Of a stretch of DNA of 17,715 nt, positions 1-6,497 are shown in pieces. Numbering within the stretch: position 1 is the stretch's first letter; the number at the start of each line of letters is the position of its first letter. Below the pieces are notes generated by a model that had not been told where the DNA came from, did not search any database, and saw only the letters and a program-made list of their open reading frames with translations. Source of the DNA: Chloroflexota bacterium (GTDB taxonomy: Bacteria; Chloroflexota; Dormibacteria; CF-121); assembly GCA_005889285.1 (NCBI GenBank), contig VBFF01000087.1:1-17715 (forward strand). Reading direction: 5' to 3'. The position numbers and the translations under genes were made by a program.

Positions 1-2172
1 GGGGATGGCCGCCTTGAGCCCTTCCCATGCCATGCCGGCGACCTCGGCGATCGAGATGCCGCCTCGTTGCAGCAGGTGCCAAATCGCCTCGCCAACGCCA
101 ACGACCTCATGGACCTTGTCCTGAAACCAGCCCTGGACAGCGGTCTTGATCTCGACCCACAGGTAGTTTTGAATTCCATCCTTGACGGCTGCGGCCAGGT
201 TCGCAATCCAGCGGCCTGGATTGGCCGCGATGTCCTTAACAAGCACCGCGAAGGTCCCGAATGCTGCCAGAGCGCCGCGGGCGAAATCGAGCGCGCCGTG
301 GACCGCTGCCCGCACTCCGTCGAGTGCGGCCAGCATGCCCTGGTGCAAAAGGCCGATCGCGGCTGACAGCACGGTTCCAAGGAGATTCAGTGCGGTCTGA
401 ACCGCGTGCTTGAGCGCATTGGCCAGCCTGTCCACGGTGGCTTCTGCGGCGGCGATGCGGTCCTGGATGGCCTTGCGGAACCTGGCGTGTAGCGCGGGGA
501 AGGCGACAAGGACGCGGTCGCCAATCGCCGTGAGCGCCGTCCCGGCCATCCGGATCGCACCAACGATCGCCTGGCGGGCCCGTTCCATGACGGCTGTCGC
601 CAATTGCTGGGCGCGCTCGATCGCGCTACGGACCAATTGACGGGCAAGGTCGAAGACTGACTGGACAGCTTGTTTGGCTTTATCGAACAGGGACTGGGCT
701 GCGGATCCGATGGCGCCGAGCAACCCACCCTGGTTTTGGCCTTGAGCCTTCTTACGCTCGGTGGCAGCCTGCTGCTCGGCTTCCTGACGCGTTTTCTGGG
801 CCTCTCGCTGCCCTTGCTCGTAGTGGGCCGTCGCCTCCTGCTCCGCCGCGCCCCGTTCCTTGGCGACGGTCTGGAGGACCTCTGACGTTTTCGCCTGCGC
901 CTCGCCTTGCGCGCCCACGACCAACGCCTGCTGGGCGGTCGTCCACTGGCCGCGGAGCCCGGCCACTTCGCGCTGGGCGGCGCCACGCTCGCTCGCCTGT
1001 TCCTGGCTATTCCCTTGCTCGAGTTGCGACATCTCGGCATCAGCTCTGGCGCGCTCACTCACGGTGCGCTGCGCATACTCCTCACGCTGACCGGCGAGTG
1101 AAGCCAGGCCGGTGCCGACGGCGCTTTGGATTTCGGCGCCTTTCTCTTGTTGGGCGATAATCGACGCCGCCTCGTCGTCTTCGGCAGGCTTCGGTTGAGT
1201 GGGGGCGGCGCCGGCGCGGCTGGGCGTCTCGCCGATCGACCCGCGCAATGTCTCCACCGGTGCGGTTGGAAAGATTTCATCTTCCCCCAACGGTCGCGTG
1301 GCGTCTTGACGGCCGCTGACGTGCTCGCGTTCCACGCTGCTCAGCACGCTCGCGTGCTGTTGATGGACGAGTGCGGGATCGGCGTTGCCCTCGAGCGGAA
1401 GGCGGGGGACGGTATCCCCGCGAGGCCGGACCGGTGCGTCGCGGGCCTCCGGCATCGTTGGTGCTTTGCTGGGAATTGCTCTCTCAGCGAGTGCGAGTCG
1501 CGTCGCGGGTGGCGACTCGACCGTGGCCGGCGCGCCTGGATGGCGTTGGCGCTGCGGTGCACTGGCCGCGAGCCGTTCGTGCTCCGTGGCCGCCTGGCGG
1601 TCGACTGCGGTTGACACGGTTTCCAGTGAGCTCAGCAGCCGGGCCGGGGGCAGGCTACCGACTCGGGCCAGGCCCGCGGCGGGATCGACCCCACTGACGT
1701 CGGGCGGCACCTCAGCGGGGCGTTCCTCAATCGGCGAGCCCGGGTCAGCGGCCCCCATCCCGCCCTCCCCCGCCAGCGGGGGAGGGGAAGTTGCGTCGGT
1801 TTCCGCTAGATCGGGGATTTGTTCCGGATGCTCCGGGCCGCTGTTGTCGGCGTCGGCGTCGAGTGCCGCGAGTTCGTCATCGGTTTCGCCGGCGTGCGGA
1901 GCGACCGCGGCCTCTTCGCTGGGTGGGGCCTCCGCGGTTACGGGGGCAGGTAGCGCTTCCTCCCTCACCCCACCCTCCGCCAGAGGCGGCGCGGAAATTT
2001 CCGTGGGCTTGCGGGTCTCGATCAGATCGGCGACCGCGGCGTTGCCGGCCGTCCCCTGCAGCCCAAGCAGCATGCGCGCATGCAACGGCAGCGCCATGTC
2101 TGGGCGCTGAGCCTCCGCGGCGCGCGCCGGCTTTCGCTCGTCGGTCTCGTGCTCGACCGACGTTGTGCGCAT
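1..2172 (-). CDS. Large eCIS-associated-type protein with coiled coil (3' end off window)
   Basis: The minus-strand frame from ATG 2172 is open to base 1, giving 724 codons with no stop, so the C-terminus lies outside the window. GGGAGG (2182-2177) sits 4 nt before the start, and the stop of the regulator gene is 25 nt upstream, so the two are probably cotranscribed. Residues 36-51 read LGLQGTAGNAAVADLI. Residues about 55-330 are low-complexity, rich in Pro, Ala and Glu. Residues about 335-478 are rich in Gln, Glu, Ala and Arg and look like a long coiled coil. Residues about 480-724 form repeated amphipathic or hydrophobic helices, with VQGWFQDKVHEVVGVGEAIW near 678-697. From memory of the family, the LQ.TAGN.AV motif and the WF..KVEEV.G.G segment occur in DUF4157-type and related large proteins of extracellular contractile injection system loci. 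I see no HEXXH protease motif in the visible part. The exact role (tape-measure-like, effector or scaffold) cannot be told. The frame is certain; the family link is an inference. Confidence 0.75.
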   Translation of the reverse strand, partial: MRTTSVEHETDERKPARAAEAQRPDMALPLHARMLLGLQGTAGNAAVADLIETRKPTEISAPPLAEGGVREEALPAPVTAEAPPSEEAAVAPHAGETDDELAALDADADNSGPEHPEQIPDLAETDATSPPPLAGEGGMGAADPGSPIEERPAEVPPDVSGVDPAAGLARVGSLPPARLLSSLETVSTAVDRQAATEHERLAASAPQRQRHPGAPATVESPPATRLALAERAIPSKAPTMPEARDAPVRPRGDTVPRLPLEGNADPALVHQQHASVLSSVEREHVSGRQDATRPLGEDEIFPTAPVETLRGSIGETPSRAGAAPTQPKPAEDDEAASIIAQQEKGAEIQSAVGTGLASLAGQREEYAQRTVSERARADAEMSQLEQGNSQEQASERGAAQREVAGLRGQWTTAQQALVVGAQGEAQAKTSEVLQTVAKERGAAEQEATAHYEQGQREAQKTRQEAEQQAATERKKAQGQNQGGLLGAIGSAAQSLFDKAKQAVQSVFDLARQLVRSAIERAQQLATAVMERARQAIVGAIRMAGTALTAIGDRVLVAFPALHARFRKAIQDRIAAAEATVDRLANALKHAVQTALNLLGTVLSAAIGLLHQGMLAALDGVRAAVHGALDFARGALAAFGTFAVLVKDIAANPGRWIANLAAAVKDGIQNYLWVEIKTAVQGWFQDKVHEVVGVGEAIWHLLQRGGISIAEVAGMAWEGLKAAIP
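1763..1786. repeat. G/C palindromic repeat, copy 1 (inside the eCIS-type gene)
   Basis: CCCTCCCCC-GCCAGC-GGGGGAGGG forms a 9-bp perfect stem. On the minus strand it lies in frame in the low-complexity region of the large gene and encodes SPPPLAGEGGMG (about residues 126-140). Similar PLAGEG peptides are the usual trace of palindromic repeats inserted in coding DNA. The flank (CCCCATCCCG) matches that of the copy at 9591-9624. Confidence 0.7.
1961..1989. repeat. Degenerate copy 2 of the palindromic repeat
   Basis: TCCCTCACCCCACCCTCCGC followed by CAGAGGCGG keeps the flank and a 5-bp stem (CCGCC-AGA-GGCGG, 1977-1989). It encodes SAPPLAEGGVREE (residues 60-72) in the same frame as copy 1. Confidence 0.5.
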
Positions 2173-2197
2173 GACGCCTCCCGACCCGATAAAAGCC

Positions 2198-2848
2198 CTA
2201 GATCAGTCCCTGTCTCAGTGCGTAGGCGACCGCCTGGGTACGGTTACGCAGGTTCAAGCGGCTGGTCACGTCGTGGACGATGTTCTTGACCGTGCGCTCC
2301 GAGTAAAAGAGGCGGCGGCCAACTTCGGCGGTGTCCAATCCGTCTGCGAGCAGCTTGAGGACCTTGATCTCCCGGTCCGTCAGCACGGCAAAGCTCAGCC
2401 CGCGCGGGTTCAAGACCTGCCGCTGGAGTCGACCCACCTGGTCGAGCAAGCGGCCTAGCAGGTCCGGTGAGAGCGCTCCCTCACCGCCGGCGGCGGCACG
2501 GATGGCTTCGAACAGGTTCTCGGGAGTTGCCTGGTTGCGGCGGAGCACACCGCGGGCCCCCGCTTCGAGCGCGCTGAGCAGCCCCGTGTCGTCGACGCGG
2601 GTCACGATCAAGACGACGCGCTCGACGCCCCGGCGCTTGAGTGCTCGGATGGTCTGGGCGGTCTCCTCGTCCATCTGGTCCGCGACGACGAGCGCGACGA
2701 CCTCGGCATCGACCTGGCGCTCTTCGACCATGTCCAGTCCGTGATGAGACCGAAGCTGGCTGGCGATGCCCGCACGCGATACGGGGTCGGCGGCGGCGAC
2801 ATAGACGCGCGTGCGCTCGGTTAAGACGGCGGGGCGGGTGGCGATCAC
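2198..2848 (-). CDS. Atypical NarL/LuxR-family response regulator
   Basis: This 216-aa protein has a receiver-like domain (about residues 13-125) and a C-terminal LuxR-type helix-turn-helix (about 155-214) that includes LTDREIKVLKLLADGL and SERTVKNIVHDV. The helix-turn-helix is intact and should bind DNA. The receiver is degenerate: the usual acidic pair is Ala19-Ala20, the phosphoacceptor Asp aligns with Val55, and the conserved Lys is Arg104. The segment before that site is also about nine residues shorter than in NarL. The protein therefore probably works without phosphorylation, perhaps through a ligand or partner protein. The start is GTG 2848, six nt after AGGAGGAGG (2863-2855). It is the first gene of a unit with the large eCIS-type gene 25 nt downstream, and it is divergent from the envelope genes at 3026, so it may control both. 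No histidine kinase gene is present in the window. Confidence 0.9.
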   Translation of the reverse strand: MIATRPAVLTERTRVYVAAADPVSRAGIASQLRSHHGLDMVEERQVDAEVVALVVADQMDEETAQTIRALKRRGVERVVLIVTRVDDTGLLSALEAGARGVLRRNQATPENLFEAIRAAAGGEGALSPDLLGRLLDQVGRLQRQVLNPRGLSFAVLTDREIKVLKLLADGLDTAEVGRRLFYSERTVKNIVHDVTSRLNLRNRTQAVAYALRQGLI

Positions 2849-2854
2849 GGGTTT

Positions 2855-2863
2855 CCTCCTCCT
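2855..2863 (-). promoter_or_regulatory. Strong ribosome binding site of the LuxR-type gene
   Basis: On the minus strand the sequence reads AGGAGGAGG, six nt before GTG 2848. It supports the GTG start over any internal ATG. Confidence 0.75.
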
Positions 2864-2898
2864 GGTGCCGGCGAAGGGTCCTGCTGCCTTTCGCCGCT

Positions 2899-2918
2899 GA
2901 AGTCATTCTGATGACCTC
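2899..2918. promoter_or_regulatory. 20-bp dyad between divergent genes, candidate operator
   Basis: GAAGTCAT-TCTG-ATGACCTC has 8-bp arms with one mismatch and a 4-bp centre. It lies in the 177-bp region between the regulator start (2848) and the envelope gene start (3026). The size and symmetry suit a dimeric helix-turn-helix regulator such as the adjacent LuxR-type protein; this is an inference from position only. A weak -35-like TTGAGT on the minus strand (2936-2931) lies just upstream of it as seen from the regulator gene. Confidence 0.35.
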
Positions 2919-3010
2919 GACTTTCCGGGCACTCAACGTGGACTTAACGGGCAGCCCGCGATGCCTGCACGCCTTCCTCTCTGGCTATGGCCGGGCCACG
3001 GAGTGCTACC

Positions 3011-3016
3011 TATGAT
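3011..3016 (+). promoter_or_regulatory. TATGAT -10-like element before the 3026 gene
   Basis: TATGAT differs from the bacterial -10 consensus at one base and ends 10 nt before ATG 3026. There is no convincing Shine-Dalgarno sequence before that ATG, so transcription may start at or just before it and give a leaderless mRNA. No good -35 box is visible at 16-18 nt spacing. The same hexamer occurs at 5391-5396 before the NHL gene. Confidence 0.35.
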
Positions 3017-3025
3017 TCGAGCGCC

Positions 3026-4225
3026 ATGGCTGCTACCGCCACGCTTGCCAGCAAGGCTGTCACTGTCACACCAGGTGGCGAGGCGGTCTCAGAGGTGCGC
3101 ATCCGCAACTCCGGGACGGTCGTCGACCAGTTCACCCTCGAGGTCCTCGGCGACGCGTCGGCGTGGGCCATTGTCGAGCCTGCTGTCATTCCGCTCTTTC
3201 CCGGCGCCGAGGCGGTCGCGCGCATCCGCTTCAAGCCCCCCAAATCGTCCAGCGTGCCGGCGCGCGCCGTTCCCTTTGCGGTCCGGGTCAAGTCGCGGGA
3301 AGACGCTCGCGCCTCGCTCGTCGAGGAGGGCGTGGTCGAAGTCGGTCCGTTCAACGACACCTCTGCCGAGCTCATCCCCCGGACGGCGAAAGGCCGCTCG
3401 CGCGCCCACGCCCGCCTCGCGCTCGACAACCGGGGCAATGTCCGCATCAGCGCCCGGCTGACGGCCGCCGACCCGGATCGCAAGCTCAACTTCACCATCA
3501 CCCCACCGGCCCTCAGCTCGGAACCCGGCACCGCGAGCTTTGCCTCGGTCCGGATGGCGCCGAGACAGCGCTTCCTCACCGGCCCGCCAAAGACCAATCC
3601 CTACAAGGTGCTCGTCCACCAGGACGGCCTGCCGACGATCACCGTCGACGGGACGATGCAGCAGGAAGGACTGATCCCGCCATGGCTGCTTCCCGCGTTG
3701 ATCGGGCTGGCAGCGCTGGCCCTGGTGCTGGCCGTCTTGTGGTTCTTCCTGCTCAAGCCGAGCATCCAGAGCGCCGCAACGCAGCAGGTCGCGGCCCAGA
3801 CATCGGCGCTGCAATCGCAGGTCAACACGCTGAAGGCGCAGACCCCTGCGACGGCGGCTGGTGGCGGCGGCGGGGCCACCGGCGCGAATCCCTTTGGTGG
3901 GAATGCCTACGCGGCGCGCCTCAGCGGCGGGGGCAACCTGACCATTCCTGCCGACGGCGGCCTATCGGTTACCGACCTCGTCTTCGAGAATCCTAACGGC
4001 TACAGCGGCGACCTGACGCTTTCACGATTCAACGCCGACAAGAATAAGGTGCAGGTGCTGCTGACGCTGAAGCTCGATAACTTCCGCGATCTCGATTTTC
4101 ACTTCATTACCCCGTTGACGTTCCAAAAGAACGACAGGATGGACCTCTCCTGCATCCAGCCTGACAAATCGTCCTGCGACGCCTCCGTCTACTACAGCGG
4201 GTACTTCAAGAACCCGCCACAGTAA
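3026..4225 (+). CDS. Membrane-anchored protein with Ig-like N-terminal region
   Basis: 399 aa from ATG 3026. An in-frame ATG at 2987 would add 13 residues, but the homology-like part (ATLASKAVTVTPGGEAVSEV) begins right after 3026. There is no N-terminal signal peptide. Residues about 5-105 and 110-212 look like two beta-sandwich units of the COG1470/NPCBM-associated kind (TVTPGGEAVSEVRIRNSG, VEPAVIPLFPGAEA). One transmembrane helix spans about 219-243, followed by a Gln/Ala helix that may be a coiled coil (246-272), a Gly-rich hinge (279-292) and a C-terminal domain with two Cys (376, 384) that could pair outside the cell. Proteins with this N-terminal pattern, often annotated 'hydrolytic protein', occur in actinobacterial contractile injection loci as far as I recall; that name has no clear enzymatic basis and I see no catalytic motif. 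The next gene overlaps by one base. Confidence 0.8.
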   Translation: MAATATLASKAVTVTPGGEAVSEVRIRNSGTVVDQFTLEVLGDASAWAIVEPAVIPLFPGAEAVARIRFKPPKSSSVPARAVPFAVRVKSREDARASLVEEGVVEVGPFNDTSAELIPRTAKGRSRAHARLALDNRGNVRISARLTAADPDRKLNFTITPPALSSEPGTASFASVRMAPRQRFLTGPPKTNPYKVLVHQDGLPTITVDGTMQQEGLIPPWLLPALIGLAALALVLAVLWFFLLKPSIQSAATQQVAAQTSALQSQVNTLKAQTPATAAGGGGGATGANPFGGNAYAARLSGGGNLTIPADGGLSVTDLVFENPNGYSGDLTLSRFNADKNKVQVLLTLKLDNFRDLDFHFITPLTFQKNDRMDLSCIQPDKSSCDASVYYSGYFKNPPQ

Positions 4226-5373
4226 TGCGCAGCCTCCGCTTGGCGGCGGCGGCGATCCTCGCTGGTTGCGTGGTGGCGTCCGTGCTCGCCGGGGCGGCGC
4301 TGGCTGCCCCCGCCAACCTGGCCGCGGGTTTCCCGGCGACGCGCATCAAGCTCGATTCACCGTCGACGGCGGTCAACATGCCCGGCCCGATCACGCTGAC
4401 CGCCACCATCGTCGACTGGCGGGGCGCGCCGCTCGGCAACCTGCCGGTCGTGTTCACGAATGTGACCGACCCGCAAAAACCGAGCCAGCTGGGGAAGGGG
4501 ACCACCGACAAAGCCGGGCACGCGACCTTGACCTACTCGAACGGCAAAGAGCCACGGATCGACGTGGTCCAGGCCACTTTCACCGACGGCCTCGAAGTCC
4601 ATAAGAGCAACCGGTCGTTCCTCGCCTGGCAAAGCGGGACGCCGGCCACCGCCATCGCATCGCCCGCCGCCATTACCGTCACGCCTGGGTGCTTCCAGCC
4701 GGCGACCGCGGTCACGCTGGCCTCCGATACCTTCAAGCCGGGTTCCCCGCGCGCCACCCCCAGGCCATCGGCGAGGGCCACGCCCACGCCGGCGCCAGCC
4801 CCGGTGACCTATACGATCAACGTCGACGGGGTCAACTTCAATCCCTACAGCGCGGTCCTCGTCACCTTTGATGCGGGCCCCGGCGGGACGCCCCAGAGCT
4901 TCGAGCGGACGACCGACGTCTTCGGTCACTTCAACTTCGACATCCAGGTGCGCAGCCGGTCCGAGGGTGTGCACCTCGTGCGGGCCGATGATTTCCGGCA
5001 GCGCGAAGCGGACGCGATCTACAAAATACCGTGCTTCCAGCCGTCGCTCGCGCTCAACCCACCAATCGGACCACCCGGCTTTGTGACCAGCGCCGTCGGC
5101 ACCGGCTTCCCGGCGAACACGACCATCGTCGTGCTCAACTGGGGTCGTCCGGCGCTGCGGTCACCATTGCCGGCGAAGATCAAGACCGACGCCAACGGCG
5201 CCTTCCAATTTCCGGTTCTGGTGCTCTATCACGACCTGCTCGGCCCGCGGATGCTGCAGGCGATCGTGGCCAACCCGTTCGGTGACCGAGCGGGCTCGGC
5301 GATCGAGGCGGACGCGCCCTTCCTGGTGACGCCCGGCCGCTCGCAGCCCAACGACCTGGTCCTTCGGCGGTGA
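4225..5373 (+). CDS. Secreted protein with Ig/TIG-like beta-sandwich units
   Basis: 382 aa. The start ATG overlaps the preceding TAA by one base (TAATG), which indicates translational coupling with the membrane-anchored protein. The N-terminus is a signal peptide (MRSLRLAAAAILAG...) with a likely signal peptidase I site after AGAALA (residue 27). LAGC at 12-15 could instead be a lipobox, but the hydrophobic stretch continues past the Cys, so a lipoprotein is less likely. Residues about 38-135 resemble an invasin/Big-1 Ig-like domain (PITLTATIVDWRGAPLGNLP). A Pro/Ala/Thr linker (173-193) follows, then two TIG-like units (about 194-268 and 272-366). The motif CFQP occurs twice (Cys156 and Cys270), pointing to a repeated domain boundary or a disulfide. 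No catalytic residues are evident. A role in adhesion or surface structure is an inference. Confidence 0.8.
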   Translation: MRSLRLAAAAILAGCVVASVLAGAALAAPANLAAGFPATRIKLDSPSTAVNMPGPITLTATIVDWRGAPLGNLPVVFTNVTDPQKPSQLGKGTTDKAGHATLTYSNGKEPRIDVVQATFTDGLEVHKSNRSFLAWQSGTPATAIASPAAITVTPGCFQPATAVTLASDTFKPGSPRATPRPSARATPTPAPAPVTYTINVDGVNFNPYSAVLVTFDAGPGGTPQSFERTTDVFGHFNFDIQVRSRSEGVHLVRADDFRQREADAIYKIPCFQPSLALNPPIGPPGFVTSAVGTGFPANTTIVVLNWGRPALRSPLPAKIKTDANGAFQFPVLVLYHDLLGPRMLQAIVANPFGDRAGSAIEADAPFLVTPGRSQPNDLVLRR

Positions 5374-5390
5374 GACGGCTGAGTTCGAGG

Positions 5391-5396
5391 TATGAT
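5391..5396 (+). promoter_or_regulatory. TATGAT -10-like element before the NHL gene
   Basis: TATGAT lies 33 nt before ATG 5430 and would give a leader of roughly 27 nt containing the ribosome binding site. No clear -35 box is visible. Transcription could also read through from the upstream envelope genes. Confidence 0.3.
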
Positions 5397-5418
5397 GCAG
5401 CAGGGGTCGTCGACGCAC

Positions 5419-5424
5419 GGGGGA
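5419..5424 (+). promoter_or_regulatory. Ribosome binding site that sets the NHL gene start
   Basis: GGGGGA lies 5 nt before ATG 5430. It favours this start over the in-frame GTG at 5370, which overlaps the previous stop but would place 20 unrelated residues before the signal peptide. Confidence 0.55.
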
Positions 5425-5429
5425 TTCGC

Positions 5430-6497
5430 ATGAAGAGACCGGGCCGCGTGGGGATCCGGTGGTGGCGCGCCACAGGACCGGCCGCCCTCCTCGTGAGCCT
5501 TGCTCTCCCCCAGGTGGCGGCTACCTCGCCACTCGTGGTAGCGGCCGCGGCTCCGCTCCCCGGCCGCCCTGACCTCTCGACCTATGCGGGCGCGCCGGCG
5601 GCGGGCAAGCCGACCGAGGTCGCCCAACAGCCCTTCGGCCTCGCGGTCTTCGGCCGCTACACCTTCGTCGCCGACCCGGCCAACCATGTCGTTCGGCTGC
5701 TGATCGACAACGCGGAGGTGGCCTTTGCCGGTGCCGGGAGCCTTGCGGTTGCGGGCGACGGTGCCGATCCGGCCAAGGCCCAACTGGCCGGACCGTACGC
5801 GGTCGCGATTGGGCAGATCACCCAGGTCGGCTACCAGGTGACTGGCTTCGATGTCTATATCGCCGACACCTATGCCCACCAGGTGCGCAAGGCGGCCGTC
5901 ACCATTCCATCGATCGATAATCCGACCGGTGCCCAGACGGCCGTGATCACCACCATCGCGGGCGCCGGCAGCTTCGGCTTCGCGGGCGACCAGGGTCCAG
6001 CGGTGACGGCCAAGCTCAACTCCCCGTACGGCGTCGCCTGGGATCCCAAGCGGAAGTTCGTCTACATCGCCGACACCCTCAACAACCGGGTGCGCTGGAT
6101 CGACGGCCGCGGCGTCATCAGGACGCTGGTCGCCGCGCCCCTCAACCAACCACGCGCGCTGGCCGTGAACGGCGACGGACTGTACATCGCCGATACCTAT
6201 AACAATGTGGTCCGCCGCTTCGACCTCAAGACCGGTGCGTTGACCACCGTGGCGGGCACGGGCAGTGCGGGCTATACCGACGCCGCTCCAGGTACCTCGG
6301 CGCTTCTCCGGCAGCCGTCGGGGCTGGCCTTCGACGAGAAGGCGAATCTCTACATCGCCGACACCGGCAACAATGCCATTCGCCAGCTGTCGGCAACGGC
6401 TGATCACACGCTCCGAACCGTCGCCGGCACCGGGAAGGCCGGCGAGTTCTCAGCGCACCGACGGCGGTCGCGGTGCGACCCAACGGCGATGTCGTGA
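5430..6497 (+). CDS. Secreted NHL-repeat protein, N-terminal part (frameshifted)
   Basis: From ATG 5430 the frame encodes 355 aa. A signal peptide occupies about residues 1-41 (Arg-rich start, then PAALLVSLALPQVAA). Five NHL-type motifs of the form (V/I)AD..N..VR follow, near nt 5670, 5850, 6063, 6185 and 6355, separated by glycine-rich loops such as TVAGTGSAGYT. These are blades of a beta-propeller. The frame then leaves the family pattern after GTGKAGEFSA and ends in Arg-rich residues unlike the rest. The NHL pattern resumes at once in the next frame (APTAVAVRPNGDVVIADTGN). This is therefore the 5' part of one gene, not a separate protein. The intact product would have about 1384 aa. A sequencing or assembly error and a true mutation are both possible. 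Confidence 0.85.
   Translation: MKRPGRVGIRWWRATGPAALLVSLALPQVAATSPLVVAAAAPLPGRPDLSTYAGAPAAGKPTEVAQQPFGLAVFGRYTFVADPANHVVRLLIDNAEVAFAGAGSLAVAGDGADPAKAQLAGPYAVAIGQITQVGYQVTGFDVYIADTYAHQVRKAAVTIPSIDNPTGAQTAVITTIAGAGSFGFAGDQGPAVTAKLNSPYGVAWDPKRKFVYIADTLNNRVRWIDGRGVIRTLVAAPLNQPRALAVNGDGLYIADTYNNVVRRFDLKTGALTTVAGTGSAGYTDAAPGTSALLRQPSGLAFDEKANLYIADTGNNAIRQLSATADHTLRTVAGTGKAGEFSAHRRRSRCDPTAMS
6445..6458 (+). other. Apparent -1 frameshift inside the NHL gene
   Basis: The upstream frame reads GAG TTC TCA GCG and then loses the NHL pattern. The frame one base back reads CTC AGC GCA CCG ACG GCG GTC and continues it. One missing base, for example a C at 6449 (TTCTC instead of TTCCTC), would join them as GEFLSAPTAVAV. 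No classic slippery heptamer is present, so programmed frameshifting is unlikely. The joined spacer between blades is also shorter than its neighbours, so a slightly larger deletion is possible. Confidence 0.7.

Noticed and set aside
387..1058. 223-aa minus-strand frame rich in Arg, Ser and Pro
   Set aside because: It is out of frame with the continuous 724-codon frame on the same strand. Its composition is a frame-shifted reading of an Ala/Glu/Gln-rich coding region.
2070..2083. Perfect 14-bp palindrome GCATGCGCGCATGC
   Set aside because: It lies in the coding region for LHARML in the large protein. Alternating GC-rich palindromes of this size occur by chance, and nothing nearby supports a regulatory site.
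1385..2110. 241-aa plus-strand frame rich in Ser, Ala and Gly
   Set aside because: It is antisense to the low-complexity part of the large minus-strand gene, has no domain pattern and has no ribosome binding site.
5229..6407. 392-aa minus-strand frame
   Set aside because: It mirrors the NHL repeats: the antisense of the IADT..N..VR blocks gives recurring VGD(V/E)-type strings. It is a high-GC shadow.
6445..6458. Programmed -1 ribosomal frameshift in the NHL gene
   Set aside because: There is no X XXY YYZ slippery heptamer at the join, and no obvious stem-loop was picked out just after it.
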